A stretch of 64,000 bases of DNA, from contig JAEQBH010005281.1 of the NCBI GenBank assembly GCA_016808115.1, forward strand, positions 1 to 64,000, given 5' to 3'. Positions within the stretch are counted from its first letter, which is position 1, and each line of letters opens with the position of its first letter. This DNA is from Tetrastigma voinierianum. Its lineage: Eukaryota; Streptophyta; Magnoliopsida; Vitales; Vitaceae. The notes under the pieces are model-generated. The model was not told the origin of the DNA. It ran no database searches and was given only the letters and a program-made list of their open reading frames with translations. Below are positions 1-10,790 of the stretch, in pieces. A program made the position numbers and the translations under genes.

Positions 1-105
1 TGATTGGACATGCATGAGGCTTATGTAGAGTTTTAAACCGGTTGAAAAACCCATTGTTTTCTCTCTTCTTCAACTTGTTCTTGATGCATCAACCTAATAA
101 TTGTG
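1..105 (+). repeat. Copia LTR fragment (left), cut by window edge
   Basis: This segment matches 5495-5615 with small indels. It is followed within 100 bases by the copia gag start, which is where a 5' LTR end should lie. No clear primer-binding site can be read; a weak TGGATGATAGAAC at about 111 is only loosely like the initiator-Met site. Confidence 0.45.
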
Positions 106-199
106 TGCGTGGATGATAGAACATGCAACCTTCAAATCAAGCCAAAACTCTTTTCTTCATCAAGAATGATTATATCTTGTTCAGGTAATCTAAATGACC

Positions 200-655
200 A
201 CAACAAGTTCGAGGTGGACAAATTCACTTGAGAGAATGACTTAGCCTATGGAGAATGAAGATGAAGGCCTCATTGGTCCAAATGTCTCTAACCCGCCATT
301 GATGAACAAACCATGGTGAACCTGCCAATCTAATGAAGATAAGACTGATGACACTGAAGAAAAGGCTCACAATGCCATCTTATTGTCCCTAGGCAATGAA
401 GTGCTCTGAGAGGTATCAATTAAAATAAAAGATTTGGTCATGGGAGAAGCTACAAGACTTTGTACATGAAGATGTCCTGGCTAACCGTCTCAGAGATTCA
501 AGAAATAGCTATACACACTTCAAATGAGAATGACAAGGACCAAAATCACCCAGTGACCAACAAGGTGACGTTAGATTTAACTAACATCGAGTCAAGATCG
601 AGAGGAGGATCAGACCATTATTCTTTCAACAATCTACCAAAACTTATGAGCTTTT
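200..655 (+). pseudogene. Copia gag remnant
   Basis: Frames near 202-290 read NKFEVDKFT, then END, then RMKA-like residues. This is the usual start of copia gag (KF-V-KF-G-NDF--W--KMKALL). Around 350-410 the reading EKAHNAILLSLGNEVL matches the following gag helix, and 440-500 resembles the KL---Y--KSL-NRL segment. Stops and frame changes occur at several points (for example the TGA after the KFT motif). The longest open stretch, 460-660, covers only the tail. The gag ends abruptly near 655 and the next recognisable protein is RNase H, so protease, integrase and most RT have been deleted. Confidence 0.6.
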
Positions 656-734
656 TGTAGAAACTATAAGGATTTAATTATTTAGCTCGTGCTAACTCCT
701 CTCTTATAGCTCGCCTTAACCTCTCAAGTCCAAG

Positions 735-3330
735 CTCCCTCAAGGAAGATGAGAGTACTCCCATGAGCAAAATAGATTATGCTAATATGGTTGGGAGCAT
801 AATGTATGCCATGCTTATACTATATCGAATTTGGTATATTCCATAGCATTGTGAGTCAGTTCTCATGAAAATCCTAGTAAGGTCCATCAGCATGCTCTTG
901 AAGTGGGTATGTGACGCCCTAAACCTGGTAAACCAGTTGACTACCCACAACCCGTGGAAAATCTATATGTCTCATCGCGAGACTCATACCAGTAAAATGC
1001 CTCTTGGGCTCATGCAACCAATACTATAAAAACAAATAGCATGCCCAACTATATTCCAATTATCTCCCAATAATTCAATATTGATTATACTTTTTATACA
1101 AACATATATTAAAATTCCAAATTAATACATGTTATATCCAAAGCATCAAAGCCACAACCCTAAGCTTTCTTCAAATAGGCTCTAAGATGAGTTTCGCTTC
1201 TAATGCTCCCCGTGATTCGAAATGATATTCCCTATTGCAGGAGTTATCGCTCCAATAGTGGAATCACCCTAAATGGTTACTCCACCTAAGTGCATATGCA
1301 ATGCTCCAAATAAACACACACTCAAGTAAATTCATGATCCTACTTGAATGTCTACATGTCGATCCCATGTCACGAAGTCCTCACCGACTCACCACACTGC
1401 CTGGCCATGTATGAGAAAACATCATTTTCAAAACAAAACTTGTTGTTCTTGAAAATATATCACCAATCTCTTAAAATATCGACTACTCCTCCGATGGGCT
1501 TAATTGTCATAGCTTCTTCCAAACAAGCCATGGTCCTCATCCGAAATGATCCGTCAGGCCCATCTCCCAATCCCACCATCCTAATATCATCCTCGTGAAA
1601 TTCTTTCGCAACCATGTCCGCTTTACAAAATCATGTCATGCACTCACACCTACTTAGTTACCCAGCATATGAAAACGCATCATGCCATTTTCAAAACCAT
1701 TTATACAATATGCAATATGCATATTCAATCAATTACAATTACACACATGTAATTTAACACATCAACCATCACCCACCTATCACTTAGCAAATCACAATCT
1801 CATCTCTAATGGCCTACACACACAATTATATTCCATATAATTGTGAACTCATGTTAACACATCAAGTATTAACCTATTAATTTTTTTGATCAACCAACTC
1901 CCCAAATTAGCTCACTTGAGCAATTTACAATATCATCTCCAATGGCTTACAACACAATTTTATTCCATATAATCGTAGTCGTCGGTAGCACACATTAAAA
2001 TCATGTTCCAACCTATATATTTCCACACATACCAAGTCATTCATTTCAACAATTCAAGCACACAACACATGGACGATTTTGGTCCAATTCACACAAATCC
2101 GGGACTGTTTTTAACAGTCCTAAAAACAGAGCATGTGGGCTATCCGTGGCAGCCCACTCATCCACCATTTGTTCCACTTTTTGAAACCGATTTCCACAGC
2201 CATATCCGGCCTCCTACACATCAATACATGATTTATTTAATAAATTATCACCCAAACACCCAAAACAGTCCCCAAAGCCGCTACTGACCGTCCACCGGGG
2301 TCTCAAAATTCCAACACTCGCTGGCTCCAAGATTCGGGACCGATCAAAACGCCACTACGACTCAATCCAATACAAACATCAAACCAAACACTTAAACCAA
2401 GAATAAAACAAGTAGGATGAAACCCTTATCATTAGATTTTGTCAAAACTCCCAAACCGGTGCCCACATGTGTCCTCGGCGGTAGAACCACTTTGTTTTCG
2501 ACCGAAGAAACTGACTACCGATTAGTCGAAATCTGTAGAGAAGGTGCTCTCTCTCTCTCTCTAAAAATATTAAAATCTCAAAAACCTAACTTTCTGCATC
2601 TTTTCTCCCTCATTCACGTTTTGGTTCCCTTTTTGTTTGAGAGGACAACTATTCCCAGTTTGTCTTATTCTCATTTATTCTTTTCCCCATACCCACTTAT
2701 GTCCTCTTGTCACTATTTTGATTTTCTACCCACGGCATCAACAACGCCATAAAATAACACGGGTCCCACCTGATTCAAGTTGACTGAATTGGAGCTGACA
2801 CATGGTACACTGTGCCACTCAAAATGCGCCAAGTGTCCAGCCCGACGCTCGTTTCCTCGAAAAACGTGCAAATTCCGACTGTTTCTAATTCACCAATTCG
2901 ACGCAGAGTCAGATCACGAGACATTCTAAACAAGCGAAATCCATTTCGGGTCATCCGAGATTCAGAAAAATTTCGATTTACCGAAATTACGATTTTGCCC
3001 TTTTGAGAAAATCGGATTTTCTGGTTTCACAGGTGTAATGACGTATATTTTGTTCCTAGACCTGGTGATCATTTATAAGGGAAAGAAACTTTGAGTCCAA
3101 CGTTGGATATGTAGAGAGGCTAACTATTTAATCTTTGGCCTTGGCGCAAGGAAATCGATCTCATGTTAAGTGTTTCCCAAATATGTAGGAGAGGAGTCGA
3201 GAGCTCACTTCATTAGGTTGTGGTTCACTCAACCATAGAAGCTGCAACATATTGCTACAATGACTGGCCCTTAGCTAGTCATGTTTCGTGTTCCTATGAT
3301 CACAAAATTTATAAACCTAAAGACCCTAAG
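735..3330 (+). pseudogene. Copia RT-end/RNase H remnant split by solo LTR A
   Basis: Bases 763-909 read MSKIDYANMVGSIMYAML and then a broken HCES---M, matching the conserved copia block Y-S-VGSLMYAM--TRPDI that joins RT to RNase H. The reading stops at AAGTGGGTA (the KW of KWILRYLKGT), where solo LTR A begins. It resumes at 3032 with GTAATGACGTATATT and ESNVGYVERLT, matching the L-GY-D-D-A segment of RNase H. VVHSTIEAA near 3225-3250 matches the V--ST-EAEY motif. Several stops are present, so the gene is dead. Confidence 0.6.
910..3031 (-). mobile_element. Solo LTR A of the Tekay-like chromovirus family
   Basis: On the plus strand it begins TGTGACGCCC and ends TTTCACA. It shares order and sequence with copies B-G and, reverse-complemented, with the LTRs at 51.3-53.2 and 59.1-61.0 kb. 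Shared marks include the GTCTC...GAGAC inverted repeat near the left end (969-983), the CATGTCATGCACTCA tract and the ATTCAGAAAAATTT-like right end. No internal retroviral region is attached. The flanking 5-mers GGGTA and GGTGT do not form a clean duplication, so decay or a small deletion at the junction is likely. Confidence 0.7.
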
Positions 3331-4115
3331 GCTAAAGTATGACCTATTGTGAAGCCATAATGGTTTACGTCGTCCAAGGATGGATATTCACTTAAATTTC
3401 CAAAAGCAAGAAAATTAAATTAAAAGAAAAAAACGTAATTTTGTGATTTTTGGATCGATTGGAAAGAGAGTAAAAATCTGGAATTTACTAACGGATGAAG
3501 GCTCGGGAGTCAGGTTTCACTGTCACTTGGTTTCGAAAGATCAAAGAGATAATTAATGGCCCGAATTGGTCAAGAAGAGAATCTACATATAGCTTATCCG
3601 CCTCAACCCAAAGTAGGTGGTTCAAGAATTAAAATGATGTCCAATCCTCTTATGTACTGTGAATCAATCTCGCCATGCACCTCCAACCCCAGTTCCTAAC
3701 TCTGACTATTCCGTACAACCGGGAAGATAGTATCTCGCCATTCACACTAGATGAAAGGATGTTAGCTAACTATCCGATCCAATTGAACTAAGTGGCCGAT
3801 GAGAGGAGACTAGCCAACAATGTACTCAGTCTCGTCCAACCGTTTGAGATGTGCTCTAAAGCCTGATAAATCCCAATTTGTCTGGAGTTCTTTTAAAACA
3901 AAATAGTCATATCTTGGTCCAAGTGCATACCCTCCGATCACCTTCAACTTCGTGCCTTAGGATCCACATTCTCCTCAAGAGATGAGTTTACTCGCTTATT
4001 CTACAGTTAAGAACAATCAACAAGAATAACTCGTGCACATATGAGAAAATAAAGGAAAATTTTTACTAAGATTGAAAGGAAATATTATAAACTTGTAATC
4101 TAACTATTTCAAGAG

Positions 4116-4116
<1 letters not shown>

Positions 4117-4144
<28 letters not shown>
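4117..4144. repeat. (TA)n microsatellite
   Basis: Uninterrupted alternating TA run of about 28 bases. Confidence 0.95.
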
Positions 4145-4149
<5 letters not shown>

Positions 4150-4296
4150 ACATCCTTCCTATAAATACTTGAAAACACGTCCTTAATGCTTTTTAGAGAA
4201 AGTTACATAGTTCCCATAAGCTTTACAACCCTTTAGGAGGCCCAAAAATGGAAAGAACTCAAAGAGGAGTCGTCTTTGGACAAAGTAATACATGTT

Positions 4297-4382
4297 GGCT
4301 CTCACTTACAAGGTGAGACTAAAAATTCGCTCTCACCCTATGATGAGAGCCAAAATTCACTCTCATTGTAGGGGTGAGATCC
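4297..4382. repeat. Three consecutive imperfect hairpins (CTCTCAC/GTGAGA)
   Basis: GGCTCTCAC-loop-GTGAGACT (4297-4320), GCTCTCACC-loop-GATGAGAGC (4329-4350) and ACTCTCATT-loop-GGGTGAGAT (4359-4382) follow one another at about 31-base spacing. A weaker relative lies at about 4498-4537. Loops differ while the arms are kept. Confidence 0.6.
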
Positions 4383-5494
4383 AAACTTCATTTCACATGC
4401 CTCCCAAACTTTCATTTGAGTCTTAGACTCGTATATGTTGATCTCTAAGGCTCCAAGATGCCATTAGATGTCCCATTGCTCCACCCTTTGCCTCACCCAT
4501 GGTGAAAGCCAAAATTCCTTCACAATAGGGTGAAAGTCCCTTTTGCTTTCCCATTGCTCCTTTGCTTCTTTTCCTTTCTTCATGCAGCATTTGGTCAAGT
4601 CCTAAACTTGTTCAAGATGATCTAAAAAGCTCCAAATCTCAAGATAGAGAGGCTCCTACGCTCACTTTTCACTCCATGCCCAAGAGTAAAAAGACGCCTA
4701 AAAGGCTTCAAAATAACACAAAACTCTGAGGAAAATTAGTAATAAGAGTTCAAGACCAACAATTTGCATAACTGGATAAGTACTATTCCAAAGGACCCAA
4801 AAATGTATGAATTAGGTGTTCAAAAAACATCACTTTACGAGTAGTAATCATATAACCCAAGGAATCAAGAACACACTATCGCTTAAGTGACTATACAAGA
4901 GCTATGAATACCTCGTCCGAGTGTTGGAGTACCATGTATTATAAAATCTGACCATGATGTTCCTTGTCAAAACCCAGTATTTCACAAAAGGACTAAATGT
5001 ATAGATATTAAACCGCACTCATTTGGAGAAGCTAGAACAAAGGAGTGGTAAAGGTGAAGAAAGTAATCTAATGAAGACAATCCAACATATGCTCTCAGCT
5101 TGAAGGTTCTACTTGCTACTAAGTTCAGCTATTGTCACAACTTGTTAGTATTGTTTCTTGGTATGGAGGTTAATAGTAGCTAGATAAAAGCAATAAGAGA
5201 CCAAGGTAAGTATCAGGAGATCGTCCAGGCTTTCGCTTCATCAAGTAGTTTATCCGCATAGGAGTTGGTTATAGCCACCATTGAGCTTTGGTTTGCACCA
5301 TTTGCTGGTTATCTATTACAAAAAAAACTCATGAAGGCATTTATATGTTAGTTAGAGAGAAACTGATGGTGATATGAGTCAAGGAGCAAGAAAGTGAGGC
5401 GTAGGGTTTATTATATGGTGTGACCACAAGAGAGAAAGTTAGAAAGAGGTTAATAGGAGAGAGAGTCACATGTGTACTAACTCTACATGCCATG

Positions 5495-5615
5495 TGATTG
5501 GACACAGGCTTATGTAGGTTTGAGAACCGAGCTCCCGATGCTTACAACCCATGAAATAAAGAAACTCCTTTTCATTATTCTTCAACCTCGTTTCGATGCA
5601 TCCAACTTAATAAAT
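5495..5615 (+). repeat. Copia LTR fragment (right)
   Basis: Direct repeat of window bases 1-105, beginning TGATTGGACA and sharing the CTTCAAC...GATGCATC tract. It probably marks the 3' LTR of the deleted copia element. The exact LTR start upstream and end downstream cannot be fixed. Confidence 0.45.
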
Positions 5616-6254
5616 TTCATAAGATTTAAACTAAAAATTATTTTCCTACAAAAGCATTGTTCAATAAGCCTTTGTTAAGAGTATAGAGGTGACTAGGAAA
5701 ATAGTTGCTTCATGATGTCATTTATAGTTACCAAAAGTTTCCTAATTTTAGAAAATTCTTAAATTTATAAGCTAGATTGAAACATAGCTACATTCAACTA
5801 ATCTACACCTTTTGCTCCTGAGATAAACAAGTTTAGAGACATTAAAATAAAAGTTAAGGAATTGATTAGATCCATTGAAAATTTTCTCTAAATTTAATAA
5901 TAGATAACAAGTCATAGAGATGTAGCATTATGGGTGTACTATATTTCTATTTACGTCCTATTTATTCGTCATTATTGAAAATCAAGTAACTGGTAAGTTT
6001 ATAGTTTTATTACAAAAGGTTTACTATATCCTCTACCCATAACTTATTTATTATGTCATATTTTTTGATCGTAATCCATTTGTTCTATCACTAAGTTAAA
6101 AGAAAAATTTCCTTTAGCTACCATTCGAAGGTGACTACAGCATTTTTACATCAAATGGTTAGCCATCCCTTGCTTTTTAATGTTAAAACCTTCAACCTTT
6201 CTATAGAATCAATATAATTTATTTTAAGTAAACTTTTTCTTGTATGTGTTCCAG

Positions 6255-6354
6255 TTGGGGAATTATAACTAAAATAAGTTCCATTCCGGAAGGTCTTCGA
6301 TTACCATCTACTTTTGGTCTTCAAAGTGCTCCTGAAGCAAACTTGCAACCCGTG
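6255..6354 (+). other. Candidate isolated exon, unassigned
   Basis: A 100-base stretch is bounded by a good splice acceptor (pyrimidine-rich, TGTGTTCCAG) and a donor (GTAATG). It stays open in one frame for 33 codons, including SSIPEGLRLPSTFG and EANLQPV. The base composition is more coding-like than its surroundings. It lies on the same strand as, and upstream of, the probable diacylglycerol kinase exons at 15.1-35.0 kb. The IP......P and closing PV could fit the weakly conserved N-terminal part of a plant diacylglycerol kinase, but the match is too weak to claim. It could also be chance. Confidence 0.3.
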
Positions 6355-6540
6355 GTAATGTTTTTTGTACTATATTTTTTTAAATTATACAAGCATATCT
6401 TCTACTAGTTCTAAAATAATTTTGATGCATCATAGTGTATTAAGCTTGAGGATCTTTATTCTTCATTTTTTCTTATCTTTGGTATTATATATATATATAT
6501 TTATTCTGTTGACCATCACATTGTAACATGTGATTTTTAA

Positions 6541-6769
6541 TCAAAATGTGATTGTGTCATAGCTTACCTGCACTATTTACTACTTAATTAAGAAGAGGTG
6601 TTACCTTCACATAGTTACATGTATTTTTAACTCAAAATATAATTATGTCAGCCATTCGCACCTTACTACTTAATTAAGAAGAGGTGTTAAAGTTTGTTTT
6701 TAACTCAAAATGTAATTGTGTCACGCTTACCTACACTATTTACTACTTAATTAAGAAGCAGGTGTTAAA
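6541..6769. repeat. Three-unit tandem repeat containing TTAATTAA
   Basis: Units at about 6541-6603, 6632-6689 and 6705-6769 share TCAAAATGTAATTGTGTCA, CTTACCT-CACTATTTACTACT and TTAATTAAGAAGAGGTGTTA. Each has a few substitutions and indels, and the spacing is 73-91 bases. Confidence 0.8.
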
Positions 6770-6995
6770 TTTGTTCTACAAAGAGGAAATTGTTACTCTA
6801 AATTAATTTATGATTAATAACAAGTCGTTGAAAGAAATTTATCGATCATTTTTAACTTTACAAAATAATATGCATTATTGAAATAAGATTGCATTTAGAA
6901 GAAGAACACAAAGATTTAATATGTTGATGAACAAGTTGATTCGAACAATGAAAACCTTGAATGTATACATAAATACATTCATACATACATGCATA

Positions 6996-6997
6996 CT

Positions 6998-7028
<31 letters not shown>

Positions 7029-7032
7029 CACG

Positions 7033-7075
<43 letters not shown>

Positions 7076-7092
7076 TATGTATATATATACAT
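6996..7092. repeat. (CA)n/(TA)n compound microsatellite
   Basis: Two CA runs (about 6998-7018 and 7033-7072) are separated and followed by short TA runs. Confidence 0.95.
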
Positions 7093-7309
7093 ATGGATGG
7101 TTTGTTAATAATTTTAATGCTACTAAAAAGTTTGTCTTGATATGAAGCCATCTAGAGATGCAATGACCACTAGTTAATCATATAAAAAGAAATTCAAATC
7201 ACCTAATTAAAAATGTATAAAAGAAGGTGTAATAGTATAGTGAAACCATGTGTCATCCACTAGGATTTAAAAATAATATGTAATTATTAAGAGGAACAAT
7301 ATGAATCTA

Positions 7310-7470
7310 TGATAATAAGATAGTTACAACTGAACTAGATGAACAAGAAACTGAATCTCTTAACCACTTCAACCAAATATAAAAGGTTCTATATAGAGAG
7401 CATGAGGTAGAAGAGAAGTCGGTAGGGCTGGTAGTTAGTTACGACTGTAGAGGGTGTGATTCGTTTATCA
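7310..7470 (-). repeat. Copia 3' LTR (about 160 bp)
   Basis: Read on the minus strand it begins TGATAAACGAATCACACC right after the polypurine tract at 7471-7480 and probably ends at a CA at 7310. A TATA-like CTCTATATAGAACC lies at about 7387-7400. The inner boundary is firm because of the tract; the outer one is inferred from the TG/CA ends. Confidence 0.55.
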
Positions 7471-7484
7471 CCCCCTCAAGCTCA

Positions 7485-8679
7485 CAAGCAAAGAATTTAT
7501 TGAGAGCTTCTTACGTAATGTACAAAAAGGAGTAGTAGGTAAACGTTTTGTAAGAATATCAACAACTTGATCGTTGACTAAACATAGCGCACATCCAAAT
7601 CATGGTGCAGCACCTTCTCCAAATGCAGAGAAAATCAAGTTTAATGTGTTTGGAGCGGGCATGGAACACTATATTCTAAGCTAAATGAGTTGCAACTTGG
7701 TTGTCAGACTAAACAACAGGTGTAGAGACAAGGAAACCAAGTTCTCAAAGGAGTGATTGTGAGGGAGACCAGACTTCGTACTCACATTTAGCACTGCTCT
7801 TGGACACAATTCATTGCTTAGAGGAAGATCAAGATATGAGATTGGATCCAAGGTAAACACAAAAGCCATTGGCGCTTCATTGATCATTAGGATACGATGC
7901 CTAAATAGCATCACTATAACCTTGAAAATCCAATGTGGACGATGGCTGAAGTAGAAGGCCATGCGGAACAAGTCATTCAGATAACGAAGGGATTCATTTG
8001 AGTGTCATCCACAAACATCAATAGGAGTGCCATGAACCGACATGCCTTATTAACAACAAAGGATATATCCGATGAATAAGAGTAATCGCAGATCAACAAA
8101 GCCTCTACCACACCAAGCACTCATGTGGATTAGAGAGGAACACCATGTGTTTGAGATAAGGTGCAACTGAAGTCCTCAGTAGGAGCAAATTTTGAGTCTT
8201 GTAAGTTAGCAGCAGAAGATCCTTAATACACTTATTTTGATTAAGGTACATGCCACTTCATTTTGAACCTCGAATGCTCAGTGAAATATGAGATCTCCCC
8301 AAACAACAAAATGACAAAGGAATTATGAAGATAAGAAATAAGCTCGACAAGAGGAGCTGCCATCAAGAACCAAAATATCATCAATATGCACCATCACCAT
8401 AATTGTATCCATAGCAATATGATACATGACTAATGAAGTATTTGCCCAAGAAGGTTGAAAGATAAATTGCAATAAGTCAAGGATGAGTTTTTGGAACCAT
8501 GGTCTGGGGGACTGCTTAAGGCCATAAAGAGCCTTATTCAAATGGAAAGCATGATTTGGAAAAGGAGAGTTGATGAACCAAGGAGGTTGGATCATAAACA
8601 CTTCTTCTTGTAGTTCATTGTAGAGAAAAGCATTCTCTACATCAAGTTGACACACTTGCCAATTGAAGGAGACTGCCAA
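7485..8679 (-). pseudogene. Copia pol: RT core, RNase H and C-terminal tail
   Basis: 8679-8323 reads as copia RT. It has WQVCQLDVENAFL, the FINSPFPNHAFHLNKALYGLKQ region and, after a gap, MVHIDDILVLDG, which is the YVDD-type active site changed to HIDD. 7760-7570 in shifting frames gives SDNQVATHLA and VFHARSKHIKLDF, the RNase H end motif. 7565-7485 gives VNDQVVDILTKRLPT and VSLRG, the last residues of pol. At least three frameshifts and several stops separate these blocks. Protein order and the following polypurine tract fix strand and element type. The reading is cut at 8679 by solo LTR B within the codons for LTLAVSF. Confidence 0.8.
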
Positions 8680-10767
8680 TGTGACGACCCAAAACCTGGG
8701 GGTCCCGTTGACAAATCTGCTAACTCACGGAATACCTCTATGGGTATCGACATTCCGATACCACCATATCGCTGATCCCCATTCATCTGATCCATTCATG
8801 CATATATATTTTAGAAAACTACACAAATTTATCAAAATTAGCCCATAAGAGTTCGAAAGCCACTTCACTCTCTCTTTATATACAAAATATTACATGTAAA
8901 ATCTAGTTTTTTTTTTTTTTTTACAAAAAGGTTTCTCAAAGCCACAGTTCGACTTTCTTCACACATGCGATCTCGGATGAGGGTCAACCGCTTGTACATA
9001 ACCTGCACTTGAAAGGGGGTCCCACGACGGGGTAAGTAATGCCTAGTAAGGATAACTCCTACAAGGGCTACTCCCCACCTAAGTGCGCATGCAATGCAAT
9101 GTTCACACAATAATACACACATCAACATTCCAATGAAGAATATGCCAATTCTACATGGAATCCTACATGCCATGAAATGAGATGAGACTCATCATGCCCT
9201 ATGTCTCGAGTCCTAATTGACTCTCACACATGCTTGCGTCAAGTAGGAAAACCATTATCTCCTCGATGAGACATCCAATGTTCATTTTCAAACCAATTTC
9301 TTTGTTTATAAGCCAAAAGTTTTTGATGATACGTCAATGATCATTTTATATTCAAAACTATGCCTTTTTGTTGGTAGCGGATTTTTGGTGTCTCACCGTA
9401 ATTCCGCAAACCCAAAACACTTTTGCGCTCTTCACCGCTGGGGACTATGTCTGACCATAATTGACAGATTTTTTCACCCGAGGGGGGATTCATCCTTCAC
9501 GATACTCTACATATTTATTTCATGCAAATCGTGCGACTTTGTTGACGTTGTCCCATTTTACCAAGCCCACCCAATTCAAACACCAAACTAGTTGTCGACA
9601 ATTAACCATGAATTCTAATCATGAAATGCGTATGTTTCTCAGATATGCAATGCAAAATGCCACTGTGATAAAGTTATCTCATGTTATATGTATAATACAC
9701 TCATATAACAATTTATAAACTGCATTTATATTGGTAATTACGGATAATTATATTCAAAGCATATAATTTATCTATTTCCCGCTAATATATATAACACCAA
9801 TATATCAACATATTTACAACACATTCAACATGTTATAAAATTTCCAACAATAACACACAAAAATAGTCCACACAAACTAGCCATTCCTGGCCATAAATCC
9901 GGCCATACCCGGCCTTGGAAATAATCTGGACTCAATCCAGAAATTTCAGCTTTTATTTTATTTTTATTTTTTTAACAAATTTCAAGACTTTCATTAACGG
10001 CTATAAATTCAGCTAGTTAGCTCAAACTCTCATGAAAACAACAACCAATAACGTTCGAAATCATCCCATGGTCAATGAACCACACCACCATTTACGACCT
10101 TAGATTAAAGAGGAACCTGTAGAAAAAACCTCACTTTTGTTTTTCGCACCTACTGTAGCTCTGCCGAGTGTAATTCAACTTTAATTCCTCAAACTAACAA
10201 CTTCGATCAATTGAACACCGAATCTAGAGCTCCTCGCCCTTTCTTTTCCCTTATCCTTCCCACGCACATCTGCTTCCTCCTCTTTTGTCTTCTCCCTTTT
10301 TTTTCTTCATTTCTTTCTTTTTCCTTTCCTTTCTTTTTCTCCTTTATTTAATTTTCCTTTCCTTTCTCTCCCAAAGACCTAATTCTTTTTCTTGTCTTTG
10401 TTTGATTCAAGTGAGAGGAAACTTCCTCACTTTCCTATTCCTCTCACATTTTGTGATCCATGTTCCATGTTCCATGTGTCACACTTATTATGCAATTAAA
10501 GTATAAATGCCACACCACATGGCTCATGCCATGTGTACTCCTCTAAGCTTCATGTGGCATCCACATGGTCGAAATATGAAATTCCTACGATCTCGAATCC
10601 AACTAATTTGACTGGTAGCTAGATTTCACGAAGATGATCCTAACCAGGAAGCCCTGGTTACAGATTATCCGAGATCTAGAAAATTTTAAGTTTTCAACCT
10701 ATACTTTAACGATAAATTACCGTTTTACCTTTTTTTCAGAAAAATTGCATTTTTCTCGGGTTTTACA
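8680..10767 (-). mobile_element. Solo LTR B (Tekay-like family)
   Basis: Plus-strand ends are TGTGACGACCC and TCTCGGGTTTTACA. It is flanked by GCCAA (8675-8679) and ACCAA (10768-10772), a 5-bp duplication with one change. It interrupts the copia RT between the codons for LTL and AVSF. It carries the family CATGAAATG, TGTCTCAGATATG and GCTAGATTTCACG blocks. No gag-pol is attached. Confidence 0.85.
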
Positions 10768-10790
10768 ACCAATGTCAATATCAAATGAAT

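Larger units (their letters stand above)
3331..5494. other. Non-coding stretch, no recognised gene
   Basis: No open reading frame with a recognisable domain is seen on either strand. The segment contains a (TA)n run at 4117-4144 and several short hairpins around 4297-4382. By style it resembles decayed LTR sequence of an unidentified element, but I cannot find a second copy in the window. Confidence 0.4.
1..5620 (+). mobile_element. Ty1/copia retrotransposon, internally deleted, interrupted by a solo LTR
   Basis: Bases 1-105 and 5495-5615 are similar to each other (both begin TGATTGGACA and share a track ending in a GATGCATCAACCTAATAA-like stretch). They look like the ends of a pair of direct LTRs. 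Between them lie a copia gag start (about 200-650) and, directly after it, a copia RT-end/RNase H segment (about 735-909 and 3032-3330). Protease, integrase and most of RT are missing, so this is a deletion derivative. Stops and frameshifts interrupt every reading. Solo LTR A (910-3031) sits inside the RNase H part. The left LTR continues off the window. The stretch 3331-5494 shows no recognisable domain and may hold a further insertion. Confidence 0.6.
5640..7300. other. AT-rich non-coding DNA, possible intron
   Basis: No protein domain is seen apart from one possible exon at 6255-6354. It contains a three-unit repeat (6541-6769) and a CA microsatellite (6996-7092). The long frames at 6875-7145 are products of the (CA)n tract and are not genes. 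Confidence 0.5.

Noticed and set aside
2417..2752. 111-codon plus-strand frame
   Set aside because: Inside solo LTR A, no domain, low-complexity L/S content.
6875..7145. Overlapping open frames of 65-74 codons
   Set aside because: They are translations of the (CA)n microsatellite and have no domain.
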